Assembly: GCF_016342265.1 (NCBI RefSeq) | Contig: NZ_JAEIOS010000013.1 | Location: 186,001 to 250,000 of the forward strand | Length of the DNA stretch: 64,000 nucleotides | Direction: 5' to 3' | DNA from: Corynebacterium meridianum | GTDB lineage: Bacteria; Actinomycetota; Actinomycetes; Mycobacteriales; Mycobacteriaceae | Part shown: positions 18,296 through 26,462 of the stretch, in pieces | How positions within the stretch are numbered: the first letter of the stretch is position 1 | Layout of the letters: the number at the start of each line of letters is the position of its first letter | The notes under the pieces: model-generated | Seen by the model: only the letters and a program-made list of their open reading frames with translations | The model's database searches: none | What the model was told of the DNA's origin: nothing | Position numbers and translations under genes: made by a program

Positions 18296-19864
18296 TTACT
18301 TGACGTTGACGTCGAGGAAGGAGATGCCGGTCAGGGCGATCGGCTGGAAGCCCTCGACCTTGTCGTCGTTCCACGCCGAGGTGACGCTGCGGTGGAACAG
18401 CGGGTAGATCGGGACCTCTTCGGCGATGACGTCGTAGGACTGGTTCCACAGGTCCTGCTGCTCGTCGCCGGTCGCACGGACGGCCTTGTCCATGAGCTCG
18501 TGGAGCTTGTTGTAGCCCTCGGAGCCCTTCCAGCCGGAGCGCTTCTGGGTCCAGGCGTTGTCGCCGTACCACCAGTTCATCAGCAGGTCGGGGTCGTTGC
18601 CGAAGACCGAGGGGTCGCCGGGCGCGAGGACCACGTCGAACTGCGGGTCGTCGACGTCGGTGACGTTCGAGTACATCGCGCCGGACGCCTGCGTGTCGAT
18701 GGTGTCGACGGTGATGCCTGCCGCACCGAGCTGCTGCTGGATCAGGGGCGCCATGTTGGCGATCCAGCCGTGGTCGGTGGTGTTGAGGGTGAAGTGCAGG
18801 TCCTCGACGCCGGCCTCCTTCAGCAGTTCCTTCGACTTCTCGGGATCGTAGGTGTAGACCTCGGACGCCTCGTGGTAGTTCGGGTGTGACTCCGGGAGGA
18901 AGGAGGTGGCCGCCTTTGCGGTGCCGTCGAGGGTGTTGTCGATCAGCTCCTGGGCGTTGATGCCGTAGAGCACCGCCTGGCGGACCTTCGCGTCGTTGAA
19001 GGGGGCCTTCTGGGTGTTGAACATGACGAAGGGGAGGTTGAAGCCCTGCTTGGACTCCATCTCGACCTTGCCCTCGAGCAGGCTTCTGCTCACCGAGGGG
19101 ACGTTCTCCATGGCGACGACGGAGCCCTCGCTCATGGCGGTCACGCGGGCGGTGTCGTCGACCAGGATGTCCCAGCGCATCTCATCGGCGCCGGCGGGGC
19201 GGTCGCCGTTGTAGTTCTCGTTCTTCGCGAACTTGACGTGCTTGGACTTGACGGCCTCGGTCATCTTGTAGGGGCCGGTGCCGATCGGGGCGGACTTCAG
19301 CTCGTCGTCGGTCTGTCCCGCGGGGACGACCTTGACCAGGGAGATGCGCTCGTTGACCAGGGAGAAGGGGTACTTCGTCTTGATGGTCACGGCGTTGTCG
19401 CCGTTGGGTTCGACGGAATCGATGAAGCCGAGCATGGGGGCGTAGAAGCCGTCCATGGTGCGGTTGAACGCGGCGACGACGTCGGCCGGGGTTACCTCGG
19501 TGCCGTCGGAGAACATCGCGCCGTCACGCAGGGTGACCTCGTAGGTGGTGTCGTCCACCTTGGTGGGCAGTTCCGCGGCGAGCGCCGGGTAGACCTCGCG
19601 GGTGGCGGGATCGAGTTCGGTCAGTCCCTCCATCGTGTGCCAGTTCGCGGCGAGCGCGAGGGCGGAGGTGGTGGTGCCGGGATCGTAGTTGTCGGTGTCG
19701 TAACCGACGGCGGCGGTGATGATCTTCGCGCCGTCGCCGGAGCCGCCGTCGGCGGTGGTGTCACTGGTGGTGTTTCCGCCGCCACAGGCGGTCAGTCCGA
19801 GAGCGGCGACCGCGGTCAGTCCGGCCATTCGCGCGAAGGTGCGCTTTGAAGTGGATGCTCGCAT
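18296..19864 (-). CDS. Extracellular solute-binding lipoprotein (family 5), sialic-acid uptake
   Basis: 522 residues. Signal peptide with lipobox LTACGGG near residue 27, so the mature protein is a lipid-anchored receptor facing the cell envelope. The SBP-family-5 fold shows YPALAAELPTKVDDTTYEVTLRDGAMFSDG and the later YDPEKSKELLKEAG stretch. It is first in the operon and is transcribed from the divergent region shared with nanR. ATG 19864 has GAGGAG 6 nt upstream. Ligand specificity for sialic acid comes from context only; the fold also binds peptides and nickel. Confidence 0.86.
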   Translation of the reverse strand: MRASTSKRTFARMAGLTAVAALGLTACGGGNTTSDTTADGGSGDGAKIITAAVGYDTDNYDPGTTTSALALAANWHTMEGLTELDPATREVYPALAAELPTKVDDTTYEVTLRDGAMFSDGTEVTPADVVAAFNRTMDGFYAPMLGFIDSVEPNGDNAVTIKTKYPFSLVNERISLVKVVPAGQTDDELKSAPIGTGPYKMTEAVKSKHVKFAKNENYNGDRPAGADEMRWDILVDDTARVTAMSEGSVVAMENVPSVSRSLLEGKVEMESKQGFNLPFVMFNTQKAPFNDAKVRQAVLYGINAQELIDNTLDGTAKAATSFLPESHPNYHEASEVYTYDPEKSKELLKEAGVEDLHFTLNTTDHGWIANMAPLIQQQLGAAGITVDTIDTQASGAMYSNVTDVDDPQFDVVLAPGDPSVFGNDPDLLMNWWYGDNAWTQKRSGWKGSEGYNKLHELMDKAVRATGDEQQDLWNQSYDVIAEEVPIYPLFHRSVTSAWNDDKVEGFQPIALTGISFLDVNVK

Positions 19865-19892
19865 TGAGGGCTCCTCATTGGGGTATGCGGGA

Positions 19893-19909
19893 AGTTGTCA
19901 GACATCTTA
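19893..19909 (-). promoter_or_regulatory. Candidate NanR operator over the sialic-acid operon promoter
   Basis: Palindrome TGTCAGACA at 19896-19904, extended AGTTGTC-A-GACATCT with one mismatch. On the minus strand a TAAGAT -10 hexamer (19904-19909) abuts it, so the palindrome covers the expected transcription start. A second TGTCNGACA lies by nanR at 20160. Confidence 0.55.
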
Positions 19910-20159
19910 CGACCTTGATGATACGGGGTGTGTGAACTCCACTCAATGAAAGCGGAAACGAAAAGTAACGAAACGCACACGGCGGATACCTGACATGTGC
20001 TTTTGATTCCAGTGAGCACCCCTAAAAGGGGTTGTTTACCGGATTGGGCGTGATAGTAGAGGCCTGTGAACCGCTAGGCACCATGGCCTATTTATCTCCT
20101 GAATCACATTTGGTGATCGATCTCGACGGCGCTCACAAGAGCACTTGCCGAGGGTGCCC

Positions 20160-20181
20160 TGTCGGACAACCGTGATAGCTT
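20160..20181 (+). promoter_or_regulatory. Candidate NanR operator and nanR promoter
   Basis: Palindrome TGTCGGACA at 20160-20168 lies just upstream of the TAGCTT -10 hexamer (20176-20181) of nanR, where a bound repressor would block the -35 region. The hexamer ends 7 nt before the nanR ATG. Confidence 0.5.
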
Positions 20182-20188
20182 TAGCTGC

Positions 20189-20959
20189 ATGAGCGAGATG
20201 CGTGCCGGAGATCCGGAAACAGGTGCGGTGGGAGAGCCGTCGATCGTGCAGGCGGTTTTGTCCCGGCCGCAATCCGCTCGCAACCGTAAGGATGCGACCA
20301 GCGAGGCGATCAAGCAGTTCATACTGGACAACAGACTGCGCCCGGGGGATCCGCTGCCCGGCGAGACCAGTCTCGCCGAAACCCTGGATGTCTCACGGTC
20401 CTCCGTCCGGGAGGCGCTGCGCCGGCTGGAGGCGCTCGACATCGTCGTCGTCCGCCGGGGCTCGGGATCCTTCGTCGGGGCGTTGTCGATGGCCCCGCTG
20501 GTGGAGGCGCTCGTATTCAGGACCACGCTGTCGGCCGGCGGGGATCTCGCCACTCTGCGGGAGGTCATCCAGGTGCGTCGCTTCCTCGACCTCGGAATGT
20601 CGGAGGCGCTCTGCGGTCGACTGCGCGGTACTAGCCAACCGGGTCTCACGGCCCTGGTGCACTCGATGGTCGACAGTGCGGAGAAGGGTGAGACATTCAC
20701 GGACGCCGATCTGGCGTTCCACGACGGACTGCTCGCCCTCGCCGGCAACGAGGTCGTCCGGCAACTCGTCAGCTCGTTCTGGCAGATTCATCAGGCGGTC
20801 GTCCCCACCCTCGGACTGGCCGTGCACGAGGGGCTGGTACAGACCGCGCACGCCCACGGGGACATGCTTGAGGCAGCGATGGTGGGCGACGTCCGTGCCT
20901 ATGAGCGGGCCGTCTGCGACCACTACCTCCCGCTGGAGACGATCCTCGACAACCGGTGA
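20189..20959 (+). CDS. nanR: GntR-family regulator of sialic-acid genes (NanR-like)
   Basis: 256 residues. N-terminal winged helix (about 35-105) with GDPLPGETSLAETLDVSRSSVREALRRLEALDIV, the FadR-subfamily recognition region, and a C-terminal FCD-type helical ligand domain that includes the metal-binding His of AFHDGLLALAGN and histidines near AHAHGDML and CDHYLP. Divergent from the nan transport operon with two matching palindromes between them. Inducer is presumably sialic acid or an intermediate. Leaderless start: TAGCTT then 7 nt then ATG. Confidence 0.85.
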   Translation: MSEMRAGDPETGAVGEPSIVQAVLSRPQSARNRKDATSEAIKQFILDNRLRPGDPLPGETSLAETLDVSRSSVREALRRLEALDIVVVRRGSGSFVGALSMAPLVEALVFRTTLSAGGDLATLREVIQVRRFLDLGMSEALCGRLRGTSQPGLTALVHSMVDSAEKGETFTDADLAFHDGLLALAGNEVVRQLVSSFWQIHQAVVPTLGLAVHEGLVQTAHAHGDMLEAAMVGDVRAYERAVCDHYLPLETILDNR

Positions 20960-20977
20960 GCAGACACCCCCGGGTCG

Positions 20978-21802
20978 TCACCCGGAGACGGGGCCCCGGC
21001 CGTGGATGCCGGTGTTCTCCTCCTGCATGCGTCGGATCAGGTTGCGTACGTGATCCGCCGCGCCCTTGCCCTCGTAGGCCTCGACCACGTCGTCGACCTG
21101 TCCTGCCTGCCGGATCTGTCCGTGGTCGACCCACAGCGCCGTGTCGCAGAGCTGGGCGAGGAAGTCGTTGGAGTGTGAGGCGAACACGAGGATTCCGGAC
21201 CGGGCGACGAGTTCCTCCAGGCGGGCACGCGCCTTCGCCATGAACGCGGCATCGACCGCGCCGATTCCCTCGTCGAGCAGCAGGATCTCCGGCTCGATGG
21301 ACGTGACGACCCCGAGTGCCAGACGGATCCGCATGCCGGTGGAGTATGTGCGCAGCGGCATCGCCAGGTATTCGCCGAGTTCGGAGAAGTCCGCGATCTC
21401 CTCCATCTTGTCCTTCATCTGCTTCCGGGTCTGTCCGAGGAACAGTCCGCGGATGATGATGTTCTCGTATCCGGAGATCTCCGGGTCCATGCCCACGCCC
21501 AGGTCGAAGACCGGGGCGACGCGACCGCGGATGTGGGCGCTGCCCCGGGTCGGCTCGTAGATCCCGGACAGCAGGCGCAGCAGTGTCGACTTGCCGGCTC
21601 CGTTGTGCCCGACCAGTCCGACCCGGTCGCCCTCGCGGAGGTGCAGGTTGATGTCCTTCAGTGCCTCAACCACGACGACGTTGTCGGAGTTCCGGCCGAT
21701 GGCACCGCCGGCGGCCCCCAGGAAGGCCTTCTTCATGGAACGGGATTTGGCGTCGAAGATCGGGAAGTCGACGCAGGCGTTGTAGGTGTCGATGGAAACC
21801 AT
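20978..21802 (-). CDS. wzt: ABC-2 polysaccharide exporter ATPase Wzt (RfbE-like)
   Basis: 274 residues from ATG 21802. Tyr/Phe-rich N-terminal stretch VSIDTYNACVDFPIFDAKSRS typical of galactan Wzt, Walker A GLVGHNGAGKSTLLRLLSG, signature-region YSTGMRIRLALG, Walker B EILLLDEGIGAVDAAF, and H-loop FASHSND. With the downstream permease it is the candidate exporter of lipid-linked galactan. Lies 14 nt after wzm. A longer in-frame start at 21907 would overlap wzm and lacks support. Confidence 0.88.
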   Translation of the reverse strand: MVSIDTYNACVDFPIFDAKSRSMKKAFLGAAGGAIGRNSDNVVVVEALKDINLHLREGDRVGLVGHNGAGKSTLLRLLSGIYEPTRGSAHIRGRVAPVFDLGVGMDPEISGYENIIIRGLFLGQTRKQMKDKMEEIADFSELGEYLAMPLRTYSTGMRIRLALGVVTSIEPEILLLDEGIGAVDAAFMAKARARLEELVARSGILVFASHSNDFLAQLCDTALWVDHGQIRQAGQVDDVVEAYEGKGAADHVRNLIRRMQEENTGIHGRGPVSG

Positions 21803-21816
21803 GTGGTGTGTTCTCC

Positions 21817-22713
21817 TTACACCCAGTAGCTGACGCGGAATCGCCACTGCTTCATCGCCAGCAGAGCCAGGCACAGGCCGGCGACGGTGCAGCCGATGAC
21901 GATCCACCAGTGGTAGACGGGCAGATCCGCGCCGATGAGCGGGGCACGGAGCACCTCCATGTAGTGGTACAGCGGGTTGAGCTGGGCGAGTTTCGCCCGC
22001 TCCGAGATCTCCCCGCCCTGATCCTTCAGGGTGGTGGTGGTCCAGACGATGGGCGTGATGTAGAACATTAGCTGCACCAGTGCCTCGAGGAGTGGGGAGA
22101 CATCACGGTAGCGGGTGGCGATGATGCCGAAGAACATCGACACCCAGACCCCGTTGAGCACCAGCAGGAAGAGCGCGGGGATCGCGAGGAAGCCCTCCAT
22201 TCCGAGCGGCCGGGGAAAGACCATCATCAGCACGAGCCAGATCACCATGTTGTGTGCGAGGAACAGCAACTGGCGCCACACCAGCCGGTACACGTGCACC
22301 GACAGGGCGCTCGGTAGCTGCTTGATCAACCCCTCGTTCTCGATGAATATGTCGGAGCCGTCCTTGATCGCGCCAGAGATGAAGTTCCACATGATGAGGC
22401 CGACGGTGACGTGCGGCAGGAACTCGGCGACCGGGATCCGGAAGAGCACGGAGTAAAGCAGGCCCAGGGCCACCGCCATGACGCCCGTGGCGATGGTGAT
22501 CCACAGGGGGCCGAGTACGGAGCGGCGGTACCGCTGCTTGATGTCCTGCCAACCGAGCTGAAGCCACAGCTCATGCTGGAGAAATCCACGCACGAGATCG
22601 GACCATGCTGCCGCGAATGTGGTCGACCGGGAGCGGCTCTCGCCGGGGTCCTCGGCGCGGACCAGCCGCGCTATGTCCCCGGACAGGTCTTTGGTTGAAT
22701 GGCTATCTGACAC
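21817..22713 (-). CDS. wzm: ABC-2 polysaccharide exporter permease Wzm
   Basis: 298 residues with six membrane helices and the cytoplasmic N-terminal motif LGWQDIKQRYRRSVLGPLWITI that is diagnostic of ABC-2 polysaccharide exporters. Partner of Wzt. Start GTG 22713 is chosen because TAGGGT (22721-22726) lies exactly 7 nt upstream; an upstream in-frame ATG would precede that promoter. In related genomes wzm and wzt sit beside glfT1; here the nan island lies between. Confidence 0.88.
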   Translation of the reverse strand: MSDSHSTKDLSGDIARLVRAEDPGESRSRSTTFAAAWSDLVRGFLQHELWLQLGWQDIKQRYRRSVLGPLWITIATGVMAVALGLLYSVLFRIPVAEFLPHVTVGLIMWNFISGAIKDGSDIFIENEGLIKQLPSALSVHVYRLVWRQLLFLAHNMVIWLVLMMVFPRPLGMEGFLAIPALFLLVLNGVWVSMFFGIIATRYRDVSPLLEALVQLMFYITPIVWTTTTLKDQGGEISERAKLAQLNPLYHYMEVLRAPLIGADLPVYHWWIVIGCTVAGLCLALLAMKQWRFRVSYWV

Positions 22714-22798
22714 AATGAACACCCTAGCGGCCCAGGTGCGCTGCGCGCGGCAGGCGGGCATACTGGCGAGTGATCACCGGACGGAATGAGGAGGCGAC

Positions 22799-24055
22799 AT
22801 GGCGCTTGATGTGGCCCGCGTGCGCGGTCTCTATGTGTCGTTGAGTGACGGTTGGACATATCTCAACGCGCATGAGCTTCCCCAGATCCCGGAGCGGGTC
22901 GCCTCAGGTGTCGCCACTGCGTTCCGGACCTCCGCATCGGCCACGTCGGGTCAGGTGGCCACCGGTACCCACGGTCTCACCGCCCCCGGTGGCGGTCGGC
23001 GCGGTGACATCCACACCGATTCCGCACGACGCGCGATCGCCGATCTCGTCGGGGCCTCCGCTGACCGAGTGGTTCTCGGGCCCAACCGGGAGACGCTGCT
23101 GCGTACCGTGGCCGATTCCCTTCGCTCGCGGCTGCGCCGCGGTGGCTCGGTAATCCTGGGGCGGTGCGCCGACCCCTCGCTGAATGGTCCGTTCGCCGCA
23201 CTCGATGCGCTCGACGGAGTAACCGTCCGGTGGGCCGAACCCGATCTCGGAACCGGGGAGTGGCCGGCCTGGCAGTACCGGGACCTCGTCGACGGCTCGA
23301 CCCGGTTGGTCGTGGTCAACGCGGCGCACCGGCTCCTCGGGACCGTGGCTCCGGTCCGGGACATCGCGGAGACCGTGCACTCCAGGTCGCGCGCATGGGT
23401 GTTCGTCGACGCCTCGACCGTCGCCGCGTACCGCGGTATCGACATGGACGACTGTGGGGCGGACGTCGTTCTTCTGGACTGTGCGGCGTTCGGCGGTCCG
23501 CAGGTCTCCGCACTGGTGTTCCGGGACACGACGATGTTCCCGAGGCTCGACGGCGCCTGGGAGGGCGCGCCCGTCGACAGGGCGACGAAACTCGAACTCG
23601 GTCCTCTGCCGACAGGCCTGCTCGGGGGCGTCGCGCCCGCCGTGGACCACCTGGCCGGGCTGAAGGAGGACGCCCGTGGCAGCCGGCGGAACCGGCTCAT
23701 CGAATCCGCCGGGGAGCTGGAGGACTACATGCACTTCCTCTCACTCCACCTGATCGACTCCCTCCAGTGGCTCGGCGGCCTCCACCTGATCGGAATCACC
23801 GGTGAGACCGCCGGGGACGTCTACCGCCAGGACCGTATCCCGAGGGTGAGCCTCGTCGTCCCTGGGGTGGACGCACAGACCGTTCACCAGCGACTTGTGG
23901 ACAATCGACTGATCACCACGGTCAGCCCACGCGACCCCCTCCTGGAGCAGATGGGTGCCCGGGAGGCCGGGGGCTCGGTGACCGTTTCCCTCGGCCCGTT
24001 CAACACGACCGCCGACATCGACCAGCTGACCCGGGCCGTAGCCTCCTTCGGCTGA
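22799..24055 (+). CDS. Class-V aminotransferase-fold protein, probably without PLP lysine
   Basis: 418 residues, the family of cysteine desulfurases and mycobacterial Rv3778c. N-terminal YLNAHELPQIPERV, SGQVATGTHG, a central VFVDASTVAAYRGIDMDDCG that carries the cofactor-binding Asp, then DVVLLDCAAFGGPQVSALVF. In active desulfurases the last stretch reads like SGHKxxGPxG, with the Schiff-base lysine; here H-K is replaced by Ala-Ala, and no nearby Lys takes its place. The catalytic Cys loop is also not obvious. A structural or substrate-binding role is more likely than catalysis. Normal RBS GAGGAGG precedes ATG 22799. Confidence 0.75.
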   Translation: MALDVARVRGLYVSLSDGWTYLNAHELPQIPERVASGVATAFRTSASATSGQVATGTHGLTAPGGGRRGDIHTDSARRAIADLVGASADRVVLGPNRETLLRTVADSLRSRLRRGGSVILGRCADPSLNGPFAALDALDGVTVRWAEPDLGTGEWPAWQYRDLVDGSTRLVVVNAAHRLLGTVAPVRDIAETVHSRSRAWVFVDASTVAAYRGIDMDDCGADVVLLDCAAFGGPQVSALVFRDTTMFPRLDGAWEGAPVDRATKLELGPLPTGLLGGVAPAVDHLAGLKEDARGSRRNRLIESAGELEDYMHFLSLHLIDSLQWLGGLHLIGITGETAGDVYRQDRIPRVSLVVPGVDAQTVHQRLVDNRLITTVSPRDPLLEQMGAREAGGSVTVSLGPFNTTADIDQLTRAVASFG

Positions 24056-24075
24056 CGACACGGGTGCCCGCCCGG

Positions 24076-25035
24076 TCAGTCGAAGGTGAGCACGAGTTTG
24101 CCCGTCACCTCTCCCGAATCCAGGAGGCGGTGCGCCTCCGTGGCCTGATCGATCGGGAGGGTGCGGTGGATGCTCACCCGTACCCGGCCGTCCTCGAGCA
24201 TCGGCCACACGTGTTCGACGACCTCGGCCACGATCTCCGCCTTGTCCTCCAGGTCACGTCCCCGCAGACCCGTCGCGGAGATCGATCCGCGCTTCGACAG
24301 CAGGCGCCCGATGTTCAGCTCGCCCTTCACCCCGCCCTGCATGCCGATGATGACGAGATGTCCGTCCATCGCCAGCGCGCGGAGATTCGGGTCCAGGTAT
24401 TTGGCGCCCATGATGTCGAGGATCACGTCGGCACGATTCTTCAGCACCTCCGCGAAATCCTCATCCCGGTAGTTCACCAGAATGTCTGCGCCCAGTTCAC
24501 GGCAGGTCGCGAGCTTCTCCGCGGAACCAGCCGTTACCGCGACCGTGCATCCTAGCTGCTTCGCGAGCTGGATGCCGAAGGTGCCGATTCCACCGGCACC
24601 GCCGTGCAGGAGCACCGTCTGTCCCTCGTGCAGTCCCGCGACCATCACCAGGTTGGACCACAACGTGCAGGCAACCTCCACGACGGATGCGGCATCCACG
24701 AAGGAGTAGCCCTCCGGTACCGGCAGCAGCTGCCCGACCGGAACCGCGACGTACTCCGCGTATGCGCCACCGGCCAGCAGACACGCGACCCGCTCCCCCT
24801 TCTCCCGGTCGGTGTCACCCGGATTCGCGATCACCCCCGCGCACTCGAGGCCGATGATCTCGGACACCCCGGGTGGCGGTGGGTAGTGGCCCGCGGCCTG
24901 CAGCAGGTCCGCGCGGTTGACGCCCACGGCCTTCACCTCGACCAGCACCTCTCCCGGTTTGATTTCCGGTTTCGGTGCTTCGCCCCAGGTGAGCGAGGTT
25001 CTGTCGTCCGGGTTTGCCAGTGTGATTGCCTTCAT
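24076..25035 (-). CDS. Zinc-free NAD(P)H:quinone oxidoreductase (MDR, PIG3-like)
   Basis: 319 residues of the medium-chain dehydrogenase superfamily. GVNRADLLQAAGHYPPPPGVSEIIGLECAGVI matches the PIG3/TP53I3-type quinone reductases; no structural-zinc cysteine cluster is present. NADPH site: LLHGGAGGIGTFGIQLAKQLG. It is the counterpart of mycobacterial Rv3777, which neighbours the Rv3778c-type gene. Leaderless start: TACCCT (25043-25048, minus strand) lies 7 nt before ATG 25035. Confidence 0.85.
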   Translation of the reverse strand: MKAITLANPDDRTSLTWGEAPKPEIKPGEVLVEVKAVGVNRADLLQAAGHYPPPPGVSEIIGLECAGVIANPGDTDREKGERVACLLAGGAYAEYVAVPVGQLLPVPEGYSFVDAASVVEVACTLWSNLVMVAGLHEGQTVLLHGGAGGIGTFGIQLAKQLGCTVAVTAGSAEKLATCRELGADILVNYRDEDFAEVLKNRADVILDIMGAKYLDPNLRALAMDGHLVIIGMQGGVKGELNIGRLLSKRGSISATGLRGRDLEDKAEIVAEVVEHVWPMLEDGRVRVSIHRTLPIDQATEAHRLLDSGEVTGKLVLTFD

Positions 25036-25150
25036 AACGCCCAGGGTAGGGGAAACCCGCCCCGATGTCCGGCGTTCCGGGCCCCGTCGCCGCGGTCGGG
25101 GCCATGTTGGTGCCGCGTCGCGGTGATCCGCTAGAATCAGTCGGCACCGA

Positions 25151-25237
25151 GGAAGTATGGCAGAGCGGCCGAATGCACTCGCCTTGAAAGCGAGCGTCCC
25201 TTAAACCGGACCGGGGGTTCAAATCCCTCTACTTCCG
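25151..25237 (+). tRNA. tRNA-Ser (UGA)
   Basis: Acceptor GGAAGTA (25151) pairs with TACTTCC (25230-25236), discriminator G. Anticodon TGA lies in the loop CTTGAAAG; long variable arm typical of serine tRNA; T-loop GGTTCAAATCC. CCA is not encoded. Confidence 0.95.
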
Positions 25238-25241
25238 CCGA

Positions 25242-25270
25242 GAAAGCCCCCTGCACGGCAGGGGGCTTTC
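25242..25270 (+). terminator. Terminator after tRNA-Ser(UGA)
   Basis: Perfect 13-bp stem GAAAGCCCCCTGC / GCAGGGGGCTTTC with a 3-nt loop, 4 nt after the tRNA. Confidence 0.75.
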
Positions 25271-26462
25271 TGCGTGTCGGGAGAGCTGTCCGGGCGGGTA
25301 TGTTGGACGGATCCACATGGGCCGGTGGGGGAGGCGCTGAATTCGGTGCGGGTCCACGCCCGGCCCGCCTGCCGGGAATGGGCGTGGGGAGCGTCCGACG
25401 CCCGGTCGTGGTGCAACTGTCTGGCCGTGTCCGAAAGTGTCTGACTGTCCGGGTTTTGAGGCCGGACAGCTAAATGAGACGAACATCACTCAAGACAAAA
25501 CCTAGATCTCGAGTTCACTGCAAGGTGCTTGACCTAGGGTTATTTTCTGACATGAAAATCGTATCCATTGCTCCCTCTGACCATCCAGATTTCTGATATG
25601 AAGGCCGGTTGGGGGATTCCTGAAATATGGGCATGTGTATTTGATTGGGAACCTGTGTCGGTACCTGGTGCGCGATAATCTTCCTGTGGGAGTTCCGGTG
25701 CCGACGGGGTGGGGCGCCGGCGAAGATGGCGGCCACCGGGTGGGGGCGGGGAGGGATCCCGGAGCTGTCCGTGCTCGGACGAACGTCATGGTGGGGTGTG
25801 GGGCGCATTCAGGGCGGCGGGGTCTCTTCGTTCGGTGTTGTGTCGCGCGCGGCGGACCGGGACCTTATTTCACCGGGTGTTTCTGCTGCTCGGTGGGTCC
25901 GGAGGCGGGGTGATTTCCTGTCTGAGGTGGCAGGGTGCGGGTGTTCCGTGGGGCGGCCGAGGGATTGTCCGGGGTGGCCGTGTCTGTATTCCCCGATCGC
26001 CTTACGGTCCTCCCGTCGGTCGTTCCGGGAACACGCTACCCCGATTTCTGTGCATGTTCGGCAATGCACGATACGTTCTGGATGTGATGTTTTGAGGTAT
26101 AAAAATGCCTGGACGGGCGTTCGGGCGGTGAGGCTCTGGAATCGACGGGTGCGGGGAAGGGTATTTATCCCGCACGTTTTTCAGGGGAATGGGGTGTCGA
26201 ATATGAGAATCAAATGGTCTATGAAACTGCTCCGGGTGCGCGGTGTCCCGCTGGCCCACTGATCTTCTCTGGGGGTTTCCGGGACCGCCTTGGAGCTGTC
26301 GTCAAAGGTGCTACGAATTGAGTTTCCGGCGCACACTTTCTAATCTCTCCCCGTTCTTGACAACTCGTTAAGACGGGGATTCAGCGCTGTTCATGGGCGG
26401 TATCGAACCATCATGGCGAATAGCTGGGACCCCCGTCGAAGATAATTCGAAAGGTGGTGCCC
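25271..26462. other. 1.2-kb stretch without a convincing gene
   Basis: No reading frame here has the codon pattern or ribosome site of the neighbours; open frames give low-complexity Arg/Gly/Pro or Cys/Trp-rich products. Parts (25480-25680, 26080-26240, 26280-26450) are visibly more AT-rich than the flanks. It probably holds the control region of the surface-protein gene that follows; a TTGACA at 26357-26362 is the only promoter-like box I can name and it lacks a good partner. Confidence 0.5.

Noticed and set aside
25645..26262. Plus-strand frame of 205 codons
   Set aside because: Trp/Cys/Arg/Gly-rich composition, no ribosome site, composition unlike neighbouring genes.
26203..26262. Short peptide MRIKWSMKLLRVRGVPLAH as leader of the adhesin gene
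   Set aside because: No clear promoter or paired hairpins after it; kept only as a remote possibility.
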